Shown: positions 18,591-28,200 of the stretch, piece by piece
Position numbering within the stretch: the stretch's first letter is position 1
Layout: every line of letters starts with the position of its first letter
Origin: JAVBSX01 sp051660685
GTDB taxonomy: Bacteria > Planctomycetota > Planctomycetia > Pirellulales > Thermoguttaceae
Reading direction: 5' to 3'
NCBI GenBank assembly: GCA_051660685.1
Contig: JBOFQB010000033.1
Span: 1 to 64,000, forward strand
DNA: 64,000 nucleotides
Program-made: the position numbers and the translations under genes
The notes under the pieces: model-generated
The model's database searches: none
What the model was told of the DNA's origin: nothing
What the model saw: only the letters and a program-made list of their open reading frames with translations

Positions 18591-18968
18591 ATGCTTGAAC
18601 TTCTTTACAAAGACGAGTGTTACCGGATACAAGGAGCGATATACGAGGTGTACCGACAGATGGGATGCGGTTTTTTGGAGGAAGTTTATCAAGAATGTTT
18701 GGCAAGAGAGTTTTTAGCCCAGAAAATTCCGTTTGCCACCCAACAACGAATCGAGTTGAAGTACAAGGGAGAGTTGCTCGATAAATTCTACATTGCCGAT
18801 TTTGTCTGCTTCAATTGCATTATTTTGGAACTAAAGGCAGTATCCGCCGTTGGACCAGCACATCGTGCCCAAATAATCAATTATCTCAAGGCAACTGAGA
18901 TAAAACTTGGACTGCTTGTAAACTTCGGTTCTCATCCCAAAGCGACCATAGATCGATTTGCTAATTAA
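18591..18968 (+). CDS. GxxExxY family PD-(D/E)XK nuclease-like protein
   Basis: 125 residues from MLELLYKDECYRIQG, the family's usual length. The naming motif is G-FL-E-EV-Y. The PD-(D/E)XK core is IADFVC...IILELKA, followed by a Gln/Tyr helix (AQIINYLKAT) and GLLVNFG. The frame extends upstream through the stem-loop repeat, but family length favours this start. The family's function is unknown; a DNA nuclease is inferred from the fold. It often occurs in several copies among intergenic repeats, and here it is bracketed by matching CACGAA stem-loops. Confidence 0.9.
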   Translation: MLELLYKDECYRIQGAIYEVYRQMGCGFLEEVYQECLAREFLAQKIPFATQQRIELKYKGELLDKFYIADFVCFNCIILELKAVSAVGPAHRAQIINYLKATEIKLGLLVNFGSHPKATIDRFAN

Positions 18969-18984
18969 CCATGTTTGTTTTTTG

Positions 18985-19051
18985 ACCACGAAAAGCACAA
19001 AAGACACGAACGAGGAAAATGAATGTTCGTGTTTTTGGTGTCTTTCGTGGT
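18985..19051. repeat. CACGAA stem-loop repeat, right of the GxxExxY gene
   Basis: 67-bp partner of 18474-18541, in the same orientation. Both are followed by an AAAAATAAA stretch. A half-copy (ACCACGAAAAGG) follows at 19079-19090. Confidence 0.85.
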
Positions 19052-19100
19052 AAAAAATAAACTGCACTTGTTTTTTTTACCACGAAAAGGTGAGTTGCAA

Positions 19101-20576
19101 CTAAAGTCCCTTGTAAAGAGGTAAATGTCGGTAATACACTTCTAACAGGCAGATCGACAGGACCGTTGTGTATAAACGTCCCCCCTCCGAACCCCAAGCG
19201 TCCCGAGACGGCAAATACGGGTCCCAACTCCCCGTCTCCAGACCCGTTTTCACCTGCTGTTCGCAAACCGCTTGCTTCATCACATCATTCCACGTTTTCC
19301 ACGCCTTGCCGCGTACATGATGTAACAATTGGGTTGCGTAATACCAATAATAAACATCTCGCTCGTTGACCCGACCGTTGACGGGTCGGGTTGAAAAATT
19401 GACATGATTTTCAGGCTGCACTAACCATTTCACGCCGTCCTTGACCCGAGAATCATCTCGGTTCCAACCCAAATACAATCGGCAAAGTAACCCTTCCGCC
19501 GTCATTGACCGCGTTGGAACAGGTTGCCCGATCTCATACAAATAACGACTCCCCCCTTCAACCGCAACAGAGTCGAGAAAACGACCAATTCCCGTCCATG
19601 TCTCGCCCGGAACATTCAGTCCGCTCCGTTCCGCACTTTTCAAACCCATAACAATCCAACCGGTTACAGAGAGGTCACTGACATCACGATCAAGGTAGTA
19701 TTTCCAACCTCCACTTTTGGTTTGATGTCGGACGCAATAATCAACCGCTAATTGGGCTGATTTTTTCAATTTATCCTTTAATTCCCGATCCCGGGTCATT
19801 CCATGCAACTCGCAAAGCGCAATCGTGCAAAGACCTTGCGTGTAAAATCGCTGTTCCCTATGTCCTTCACGGAAAAAACACCCCTCATCGTCCTGCTGCA
19901 AGATCAACCAGCCCCACGCTTTTTTCACCGTTTCTAAAAATTCGGCGTTTTCGCCCCGCTCAACCGTGTTTCCATGTCCCTGAAACGCCAAAAGAGCAAG
20001 TGCGGTTGCAGCCGGACGATTTTCATTTTCAAGACCTTTGATTCCGTCGGCATAAGGACCTTTGAGTGACCAAAAACCGTTTGTATTTTGATTTTTCTGC
20101 AACCAACGTAAACCGCGAACGACGACTTCCTCGGTCAACGCATCTCCACCTCCATCTGCAAGAGCGGTTTCACGATTCCCCGGCTCCCGATTCTCAAACG
20201 AATAAGCAATCGGCTCTTCCGCCCTTTCCGCCGACGAATCCGAATCGCCAAAGTCGGTTGCCTCAACCGGCAAATTTTCACGCGACTGTTCAGGGTCCGG
20301 CTCGATCTCCGGCTCAACCGACAACTCATCCGGGTTCACCTGTTCCTCCGAATGTCCGAGAATCGGCGTTATCTCTTCCTCGGGATTGCCTAATTGGACA
20401 TCATAATTTGGTTCGACAATCAACCGGGCCGAGTTGTCGTTGGTGATTTGAAGGAGAAAGAGGGTGAGGAGGACCAGAACCGCTGCATGAAGGGTGATGC
20501 TGACGAACCAGGGAGAGGAACAGCCGATCAGGCGGTCGATCCAATCCTTCTCTTTCGGCGGTTCCGTTTGTTTCAT
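19101..20576 (-). CDS. Membrane-anchored squalene-cyclase/prenyltransferase-repeat protein
   Basis: 491 residues. One membrane helix (about 26-45, SITLHAAVLVLLTLFLLQI) anchors an acidic disordered linker (70-145). This is followed by an alpha/alpha-toroid domain with recurring units such as GLRWLQKNQNTNGFW, AWGWLILQQDDEGCF, AVDYCVRHQTKSGGW and GVKWLVQPENH. The repeats match the fold of squalene-hopene cyclases, but no DxDD catalytic motif is visible, so it is more likely a structural or binding protein as is common in planctomycetes. The ATG directly follows a short CCCCTAA/CTCCTAT heptamer run with no Shine-Dalgarno. Confidence 0.8.
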   Translation of the reverse strand: MKQTEPPKEKDWIDRLIGCSSPWFVSITLHAAVLVLLTLFLLQITNDNSARLIVEPNYDVQLGNPEEEITPILGHSEEQVNPDELSVEPEIEPDPEQSRENLPVEATDFGDSDSSAERAEEPIAYSFENREPGNRETALADGGGDALTEEVVVRGLRWLQKNQNTNGFWSLKGPYADGIKGLENENRPAATALALLAFQGHGNTVERGENAEFLETVKKAWGWLILQQDDEGCFFREGHREQRFYTQGLCTIALCELHGMTRDRELKDKLKKSAQLAVDYCVRHQTKSGGWKYYLDRDVSDLSVTGWIVMGLKSAERSGLNVPGETWTGIGRFLDSVAVEGGSRYLYEIGQPVPTRSMTAEGLLCRLYLGWNRDDSRVKDGVKWLVQPENHVNFSTRPVNGRVNERDVYYWYYATQLLHHVRGKAWKTWNDVMKQAVCEQQVKTGLETGSWDPYLPSRDAWGSEGGRLYTTVLSICLLEVYYRHLPLYKGL

Positions 20577-20709
20577 GGAAATAGGAGTTAGGGGATAGGA
20601 GAGGAGACGTTTAGCCGCGATACAACGTATCGCGCGTAGTAGATTTCAATACGCGCGGAACGTTGTTCCTCGGCTAAACAACGCGCGGAACGATGTTCCT
20701 CGGCTAAAC
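20577..20709. repeat. Heptamer run and three REP-like palindromes
   Basis: 20577-20602 is a short degenerate GGGGATA run. R1 copies lie at 20610-20638 (variant GATAC), 20650-20679 and 20681-20709 (variant GGAAC, inverted). The first two form the same head-to-head dimer, with a TTTCAATACGCGCGG junction, as at 44055-44125. Confidence 0.8.
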
Positions 20710-20715
20710 GACTTA

Positions 20716-23352
20716 TCATTTCAACGTCCAAGAGATGTCGGCGGAAACCGGACTTTGCAGCGTCAGGTGGACCCAACCTCGCTGATTTCCCCCAGAACCG
20801 TTGGAAGAATCCGGCAAGTCAAGCACCTCAACCGTTGCTGTTCCACTTGAAGTCTGGACGGTGATTGTCGAATCCGCCTTTCTTGCAGGAAGATAGATAC
20901 CCAATGTGTAAGGGTCGTTCGCTACAACACGGCTGATTCCCGAAAGTGTGCCCACCTTTTCGTCCCAACTCTCTTCCAACAGGTCAATCATCCCTTGCGA
21001 GACATGTCGGGAGGTGCTAATGACTTGCGGATGATCGTTGCTGTTGTCGATTTGGCGGACTGCCAAAACCTTGCAATCGCCCGAGTCCAACTCAACGGAA
21101 AAGTCGTTCGATTCGTTCGGCAAAACATTCTTTGGCGAATAACCGGCATAAATCGGTCGTTTCTCCCAAAAATCGTAGAGGACATAAAACGGTGAATGGA
21201 CTGATTGGGTGTCCGGGAAAATTTCTGACCAACGGAAACCAACGGTTTCCTTTTCGTCATCATTCCAGTTGTACAATGCAAGGACATCCCGTTTTCCGTC
21301 CGTCAAATGCCAGATTTTCGGAATGTTTGAACGAAACAGATCGACCGGTCTTGCGGTTTTCAAACCATGTCCGGGCATTGTTCGTCGCAACAGTTCCAAC
21401 CGTTCTTCGGGGAGATCGGGCAACCAATCGCTCATTGCGAAGAGCTGACCGCTGATTGCAGCCCAAGTGACGATCAGCCGGGCATGTTTGAAGGGGATGG
21501 ACTTGCGGACATAAACGGGATCGGGGTCGTTCCACCATACACGCCCGTTAAAGAAATAACGGTTCGAACCATGCCAAGGTCCCTCTTTCAGACCGCCCCA
21601 GTTCGATCCGTTGTCAGGACCAACCCTCATTGCGTCCAGCAATCCAATCGAAGGGAGCATCATCCGCATGTTTTGCGAGACATTGCAGCCCAAAATGAAC
21701 ACTTCAGGTGCCGTTTCACGAATGATTTCCAACCCCTTTCGATAGGCCTGAACCGGCGTTTGTGTCGGGTCGGCAAAAACCGCTTCCCCAAAATCGTCTT
21801 CCCGATATTCATTGTTGATGTAAAGTTGGTCCGTTGCCAAACCAACCCAAAGTCCGTCCAGCTTGAAATAGTCAAACCCCCATTCCTTCGCAATTCGCTG
21901 AACCATCTCCCGCACATACTCCTGAACGTCCTTGCGTGTCATGTCCAACGATGTTCCGCCCCAAAACGATTCATAAGGCTCCCCTTTTTTGTTGACGGTC
22001 TGACCGTAAGGACGTTTGCTGTGTCCGTTTTCGTTGACTTCATCGGTCCGACCACTTTGGACGAACCATTCTTTGGGAAAATGGGGATCATCGACACTTC
22101 CGGCAAAGGGCATGAACCAAAGACCGGGGGTCAGACCGCGTTCTTTCAAGGAACGGGCAACCGGTTCCATTCCGGCCCGAAAGGGTCCGCGCGGTTGAAC
22201 CGTTGTGAAATTCTTGCGCGGTCCGTTGTTGCTCATTCCCGTCTGCCAAGTATCATCAATCTGGATGAAATCCATTCCAAAAGGAACCAGATTTTTCGCC
22301 GCAAAATCGGCCAATTCAACCAACCGTTTGGGGGTACTTGCCCCGCCGAATTTTTCACTGTACCAAGTACAATAACCGGACGGAATCGGTTTTAAGACAA
22401 CGTTGTTGCAGATCGCAACTTTCTCGGCATACGATTCCAAACCGATTCGGGCATCTTGGAATCGTCCGAAAACAAACATCTCGGTCGTCGTTTCTGCTCC
22501 TTCAACAAGCGGGGCGGTTTTGACGTTGCCGTATTGCAGTTCGGGGATCAGGACCGCTTGACCGTCTTCTGTTTTTCGGGAAAAGATGATGCCCGACCCG
22601 ATTTGGGAAGTCGTCCAACCGGCAACGACGCCGGAATGGGTTCCCGAATCGACAATTGCGAGGAACGCATAACTCCCTTTGTGTCCGTCAACCGGGCGTA
22701 AACCGGCTGTTCCAAACGCGATCAACTCCCCGGACGTCTCTGATTCGGTCGCAACACCGGATTCAGTTGGAGCATCTGGTTTTGTTGAAACATCAGATTC
22801 TGTTGCAACACCCGATTCCGTCGAAACACCCGTTTTTGTTGCAAGGGGCAGATTCAGGATAATTTCGGGCAAACGGATTGCGCCGATTCCAATTTGTCGT
22901 TCCTCTTCCGAAAGAGGACCACGCTTGACGGTTTTGTACAGTTCAATCAACGCCGGGTCAAAACCGGTTGAACTCGTTCGATCAGCCGATTCAAGGTTTG
23001 ACGGATTCGGCAAACGCAAGGTAATGACGGAACCGTCTTTCTGGACCAATCGCAATTTGTTATGTTGGGAGGACCTTTGTCCCGGTCGTCCGGCCAAAGT
23101 CCCAACCGATTGTGGGGCGGATTCCGCAATCGGCGTATTCTGCCAAGTAACTTGGGTTGTGTCGGGGAGCGGAATCGTCGCAAAGGGACCTTGCGAATCG
23201 GCAATTTCGACCGTTTGGTTTTTGGCGTTCCAAGTCAGATTGACGACGGAATTGCCGATTGCCGGTTGTTGGGTCAATTCGGCAGAGAGGAGGAATGTGG
23301 AATAACAGCAGGACAGGAGAGTCCAACAAGCAATAACAAAGGTCTGTTTCAT
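20716..23352 (-). CDS. Secreted GH36-type alpha-galactosidase
   Basis: 878 residues. A signal peptide (1-24, ending LLSA) is followed by an N-terminal beta-sandwich, a TIM barrel and a C-terminal beta domain. FDYFKLDGLW near residue 499 carries the nucleophile Asp. MRVGPDNGSNW near 579 carries the acid/base Asp. DDTWQTG and GLWFMPF are further clan GH-D features. A low-complexity insertion of six-residue units (VSTESG, VATESD and similar) lies between about 174 and 205 in the N-terminal domain. It probably removes alpha-linked galactose from plant or mucin-like glycans; substrate is inferred. Monocistronic, ending in REP palindromes. Confidence 0.85.
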   Translation of the reverse strand: MKQTFVIACWTLLSCCYSTFLLSAELTQQPAIGNSVVNLTWNAKNQTVEIADSQGPFATIPLPDTTQVTWQNTPIAESAPQSVGTLAGRPGQRSSQHNKLRLVQKDGSVITLRLPNPSNLESADRTSSTGFDPALIELYKTVKRGPLSEEERQIGIGAIRLPEIILNLPLATKTGVSTESGVATESDVSTKPDAPTESGVATESETSGELIAFGTAGLRPVDGHKGSYAFLAIVDSGTHSGVVAGWTTSQIGSGIIFSRKTEDGQAVLIPELQYGNVKTAPLVEGAETTTEMFVFGRFQDARIGLESYAEKVAICNNVVLKPIPSGYCTWYSEKFGGASTPKRLVELADFAAKNLVPFGMDFIQIDDTWQTGMSNNGPRKNFTTVQPRGPFRAGMEPVARSLKERGLTPGLWFMPFAGSVDDPHFPKEWFVQSGRTDEVNENGHSKRPYGQTVNKKGEPYESFWGGTSLDMTRKDVQEYVREMVQRIAKEWGFDYFKLDGLWVGLATDQLYINNEYREDDFGEAVFADPTQTPVQAYRKGLEIIRETAPEVFILGCNVSQNMRMMLPSIGLLDAMRVGPDNGSNWGGLKEGPWHGSNRYFFNGRVWWNDPDPVYVRKSIPFKHARLIVTWAAISGQLFAMSDWLPDLPEERLELLRRTMPGHGLKTARPVDLFRSNIPKIWHLTDGKRDVLALYNWNDDEKETVGFRWSEIFPDTQSVHSPFYVLYDFWEKRPIYAGYSPKNVLPNESNDFSVELDSGDCKVLAVRQIDNSNDHPQVISTSRHVSQGMIDLLEESWDEKVGTLSGISRVVANDPYTLGIYLPARKADSTITVQTSSGTATVEVLDLPDSSNGSGGNQRGWVHLTLQSPVSADISWTLK

Positions 23353-23541
23353 GGTGTCTAAGATGTCTAAAAAGTATCAGGTGTGTCAGATAGGGTTGCG
23401 TGCTTTTGATTGTCCAGAATTCTGCGAAAAAAACAATCTATGAACTCACAAAGATAGACTTGGTTGGGTACGACCTTATCACTCCTCTATTTTGCGCTCC
23501 TTTTTCTTTCCTCTATCTGCTGTGTAGTCGACGAAAACAGG

Positions 23542-24468
23542 TCACAACAGGCAGATCAGGGAAAGCGTTCCATACCCCAATGTCATCATACACGGCGTGT
23601 CCATTGAATGGGGTGAATACGCTTCTGCTAATGTCATGAGCGGCGGAATAACAATCAACGCTGTCAAAAACTGTTGCACGGTGTTGAATTCGGCGTGAAA
23701 AAGCGAGACAACAATAAGCCCGGCAAGGAACACACAAGCACTTCCGGCGTATGAACGGACATAACGTGTTTTCATGTTCCAAGACGGAACGGTGTACTTT
23801 TTCTTGCCAAGATAAACCCCAACCGGTTCCGCAAATCCGTCCCCAAAACCAATGATGAGAACAATGATAAGTGCCAGTTTGGGTTCCCCCAAAAAATCTT
23901 CAAAAACCTGTTGGAAAATGGTACTGAGCAATAAGGCGGGGAGGAGATTTCCGCAGATGATCCACTTCAACGTGTTCGGACGGTCTTCCGGCCGGTCCAT
24001 TGCGTTAAATTGAAGCATGAAAAGGGTAAAACGTTCTCGAATCGGCTTGATGAGGAGCAGAAAAGCCAATAAAACAAGGAGTGATTCCCAAAGATGAGGT
24101 AAAAGTCCATACGGCGCAGCAGCAGGACCAAGCAAAGGAATCAGATAGGCCGCAAAATGTTGCAGTTTCCTCGTGTAATTGACTTTGAACCAACGATGAG
24201 AACCGGCGATGATATAACCTTTGTTGTCCGTTTTGCAGTAACACCGGCAAAGGGTTCCTCCCGCAACACCGATCAGGCACATGATGAAGACTTTGATGAG
24301 GCAGAAACGAAAGAAGGCGTATTCGTGAAAGAAGTCGGGCTGATACAGGATTGTCAGCGCAAGCAGGATGAGGACCGCGACGATCCAACCTAGCAAAAAA
24401 TACAAATCAAAGGTTTGGGTCCATTTCGCCAAATAATTGCCGGAATGTTCTTGCTGACGTTCATTCAT
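23542..24468 (-). CDS. Phytol/dolichol kinase-like membrane protein
   Basis: 308 residues with eight or so membrane helices. The C-terminal half has GFGDGFAEPVGVYLGKKKY, then RSYAGSACVFLAG and TLAEAYSPHSMDTP. This is the arrangement of CTP-dependent polyprenol kinases (SEC59/VTE5), where these cytoplasmic loops bind CTP and the lipid. The likely reaction is phosphorylation of a polyprenol or phytol, giving a lipid carrier for glycosylation or recycling chlorophyll phytol; which one is not clear. A single minus-strand gene, not obviously in an operon. Confidence 0.75.
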   Translation of the reverse strand: MNERQQEHSGNYLAKWTQTFDLYFLLGWIVAVLILLALTILYQPDFFHEYAFFRFCLIKVFIMCLIGVAGGTLCRCYCKTDNKGYIIAGSHRWFKVNYTRKLQHFAAYLIPLLGPAAAPYGLLPHLWESLLVLLAFLLLIKPIRERFTLFMLQFNAMDRPEDRPNTLKWIICGNLLPALLLSTIFQQVFEDFLGEPKLALIIVLIIGFGDGFAEPVGVYLGKKKYTVPSWNMKTRYVRSYAGSACVFLAGLIVVSLFHAEFNTVQQFLTALIVIPPLMTLAEAYSPHSMDTPCMMTLGYGTLSLICLL

Positions 24469-24748
24469 TCTTCCGTTCCTCCATCCACATTCAATACCTT
24501 GACCTCATGTAGCCCTCTTCATCGACCTGATCCCTCATCAAATCAGAGTGACCGGCTAATGTGTCATGCTAAAAGCAAGACACCTGTTTTTTACAATACA
24601 ACAGTCACATTGGTTGTTGACAAGGCGGGAGTATAGCATAATTCAAACCTTGTAGAAACCAGTCCGACGCTGAATTCTTGGAAAGAAGGCAGGAACATCA
24701 GCAACCGCAACTCCGGGTTTGGCTCTCTTAAAAAAATCGTCCTTGCTC

Positions 24749-24794
24749 TTGACAACAACTACACAAGTAGATATTTTAACCACATAAGTAGTTG
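24749..24794 (+). promoter_or_regulatory. Promoter with embedded dyad operator of the BlaI-M56 operon
   Basis: TTGACA (24749-24754) and TATTTT (24772-24777) are 17 bases apart. Within the spacer lies CTACACAAGTAG (24759-24770), and a second copy CACATAAGTAG follows the -10. The pair is enclosed by CAACTAC/GTAGTTG (24756-24762 and 24788-24794). BlaI/MecI repressors bind similar TACA/TGTA dyads over their own promoters, so autorepression is expected. Confidence 0.7.
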
Positions 24795-24867
24795 ATTGGT
24801 ATTGAGCGTAATTCCTTTCTCCTCACTAATTTTTCTGCAAACACTCAAAAAAGGAATGAGGAAAACA

Positions 24868-25281
24868 ATGTCGGACTATTCGATTTCGGAGACACAATGG
24901 AAAATCATGGAAGTTATTTGGAAACGCAAGGAGGTGACAGCAGCGGAAGTGATTGACGAATTGGTTCCAGAAACCGGTTGGAATCATCAGACGGTTCGGA
25001 CACTTTTAGCCCGATTGGTCCAGAAAAAGGTGTTGCAGACCCAATCGGTTCGCAATTATTACGTCTATTCCCCGTTGATTTCTCGGGAAGAGGCAATTCA
25101 GGAAGAAGGAAATGCCTTTTTGAATCGGATTTTTGGCGGAAAAGCGGACGAATTGCTTGTCCATTTTGTCCGGGAAGGAAACATCTCGTCCGAGACGTTG
25201 GAACGGTTGCAACTCCTTCTTGCGTTAAAAAAGGAAAAGACAAAAGAAGACGACGGAAGAAAGGGGGTGAACAATGAGTGA
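24868..25281 (+). CDS. BlaI/MecI/CopY family transcriptional repressor
   Basis: 137 residues from MSDYSISETQWKIMEVIW. The winged-helix domain includes VTAAEVIDELV and WNHQTVRTLLARLVQKKVL. It is followed by the dimerisation/cleavage segment AFLNRIFGGKADELLVHFV. GGAATGAGGAAAAC precedes the chosen ATG; an in-frame ATG four codons upstream is possible. Known members are cut by the cytoplasmic zinc protease of BlaR1-type partners to release repression. The last eight bases overlap the M56 gene. Confidence 0.95.
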   Translation: MSDYSISETQWKIMEVIWKRKEVTAAEVIDELVPETGWNHQTVRTLLARLVQKKVLQTQSVRNYYVYSPLISREEAIQEEGNAFLNRIFGGKADELLVHFVREGNISSETLERLQLLLALKKEKTKEDDGRKGVNNE

Positions 25282-28200
25282 GACGCTTTTTGAGGTTGGA
25301 TTACGGGCCAGTTTACAAGGTTCATTACTGTTGTTACTCATGCTGATTCTCTTTCACCTGTTCGGCCAAAAACTTTCGGCAAACAGCCGATTTGTCCTGC
25401 TCCTGCTTGTTTTGCTCCGTTTTCTACTCCCCGTTACCCCCAACAGTTCCTATAGTCTGCTCGGTTTTGTCCCCAATTGGAACGGGGCGAGAATTGGTTC
25501 TCCAACGAGCCGGCTTGTTGAAGAACGGGATGAAAACCGGTTTGCAACAATAGGCGGTTGCAACGGTTGCAATGCTTGTAACATTTGCAATGACTCGGTT
25601 GTTCAACTTCATTCCCCCAATCAGGAGACGGTCTTGGACCGGGTGTTGGATTGGGAATTTCTGGGAAAAAAAACGATCCGTCCGGAATTTGTCGGGGAAG
25701 AACAAGAGATGAGCGAGAATGTACTTTGGGAAAATGGACCGCCCGGTTTGCAAATGCGAACCAATCAAGACGTTATTTTGAACGAACGTCTTTCAGACCA
25801 AATCGCATTTCAGGACCGTTTGATTGGACAGGATACGGTTGACGTCGAGAGAAATGGGGGGAGAGGTGAGGTGAGAGGAAACGAACAATCCGGGCAAATG
25901 GGAATAGGGTCAATGAGGGACAGTGAAACGAACAGAGCAGCCGAGAGAGGAGAAACGGTCTCTTTTTTTCTAGGTCTGTTGAACCTGTTGTTCCTCATCT
26001 GGATCATTGGATTTGGCGTTTTTCTGATTCGGTTTCTTCACAGTTTTTGGAAATTGCAAACGTTGATTGGACGGAGCAAAACGGAGATACCGAATTGGTT
26101 GGACGATTTGCTCAATGAAGTTCAGATTGAAACCGGTTTTCGACGTCGAATTCGGTTGTTGTTGACCAATGAACCAATCGGGGCTGCTTCTTGCGGTATT
26201 TTTCGAGCGACTGTTTTACTTTCTACGTCGATTCTCAAAGAATTTGACCGGGAAGAAATTCGTTGGATGCTCCGACATGAATTGTTACACCAAAAACGGC
26301 TTGACCCGATTACGGTGTTCGGGACCCAAATCGCTTGCCTGATTCATTGGATGAACCCGATTGTCTGGATTTTGGCCCGAAAATTGCGGACGGAACGGGA
26401 ATTGGCGGTCGATGAAGCGGTTCTTCGTTTGACTCCCCTTGAAGACGGACCCGATTATGGTCGTGTTTTGCTGAAAGTCGTTGCCCAATTTCAGCTGAAT
26501 CTTGCAATCCCGCAATTGTTGGGCGTTTTACGAAAGACTCGGATGAACGACAAATTTCTGGAAAGGAGAATTACGATGATTTTAACCCCAACCCCGCGAA
26601 CCTTTGCCCGTTTTCTGCTCAGTCTCTCCTTATTTGGCTCGCTCGCCGTTCTTGGTCTGACCGGACCTGAAACAACGGTTGTCCAATCAGAGCAACAGGA
26701 CAGACAGTTGGAACAAAATGACCGACAAGCAGAGCAACAGGACCGAGCAATGATACTAAACGGCATCATTGTTGAAACAACGGACGAGAAAGACTCTCTT
26801 GGAACAAGTAGTGTAATTGACAAAGAATCGTCCAATGAAATCAATTCGGCAACAACGGTCCCCGAACTGTTTCCCGGTTCCGACCTTGCCGGAATTCAGT
26901 ATCCCCTTGTTCCTCAAGAAGACCTGACCAGCTTCAATACGGCTGTTACTGTTTCGTTGATTGACCAAAATGGACAGATTATTCCGATTCGTCTGCCGAT
27001 TGGAAGTACGGTCATTCGGGGACATTGTATTTCCCCGGACGGAGAATACCTGTATCTCACACATCAATTGAGTCGGTATCAAATGCCGCGCACACAAATC
27101 CAACGCGGTTGGTGTCAAAGCAATGCAATCAGCATCATTCATTTGCCGAATCGACAATATGTCAACACCGTTTTGCTTGATGATGTCAATCGAGGTGCAG
27201 CGAATCCTTGGGGGTGTGTTGTGACCCCGGACGGAACCTATTTATGTATTGCCCTTTCAGGAACAAATGAACTGTTGCGAATAGATCGGGTTCCGTTGCA
27301 TCAAAAGCTGGATAAATGTCAACCGGGACCGGTTTCTGCAATGCAGGACACAAAGGAGTTATATGCAGAAGGGGTTCGGAATGATTTGACCTTTTTGGAA
27401 ACGGCAATGAAACGCCGTATCTCGCTTGAACGGGGGGGACCGGCTCTTCCGCGCGAGTTGGCGTTACAACCGGACGGAACCGTTCGTGTTCGGTATCATT
27501 TTGGGAACACTTTTATTGTCGTTGATGTTTCTCAGGACGAACCGATGTTGATTGATTATCAAAAGACAATTGGTGTTCAGGACGCAAAAGAATCCAAAAA
27601 TTCCGAAGAATACGCCGAAGAATACAACGACCCGATCAAGTTGGGGGAAAAGTATTTTAACGACGCGACACTTTGTTTGGAAAATTGGCTCTCATGTGCG
27701 TCCTGTCATCCTGACGGTCGAACAGACGGTCTCGCTTGGGATTTGCTGAATGACGGATTGGGAAACCCGAAAAAGACTCGAAATCTGGTCGGCGTCAACA
27801 ATCGGTCGGTCTTTTTTGCAGAAGGACAACTGACGGGACCCCGTTCAAACGGTCCTAATTCGGACAATAGGCAAAAAAAGATGTCGTTGGAAGATGTGAT
27901 TCGGTATCAATTTCAGAACCAATTGGAAAACAAGCTGAAAGACCCTTGGAATCTGCGGACGATTGATGATGCAAAAGTGTCGGCGATTGCGGCCTATCTG
28001 CGTTCGCTTGAACCGCAACCGTCCCCGATTTCGTTGGAAAACGGTTCAGGAGACATTGGTTCAGGAAACGCTCATTCAGGAAACAGTGATTTAAGAAATG
28101 GTGATTCAGAAGAACGGGCGAGACGGGAAAGGGGAGTATGGGAAAGACGTGCTGAAAAAGCAACTCGCGGAAAAATACTTTTTGAAAGTCCGCAACTTGG

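Noticed and set aside
21367..22395. Plus-strand open frame of 342 codons
   Set aside because: Antisense to the catalytic domain of the GH36 gene; composition is that of a shadow frame.
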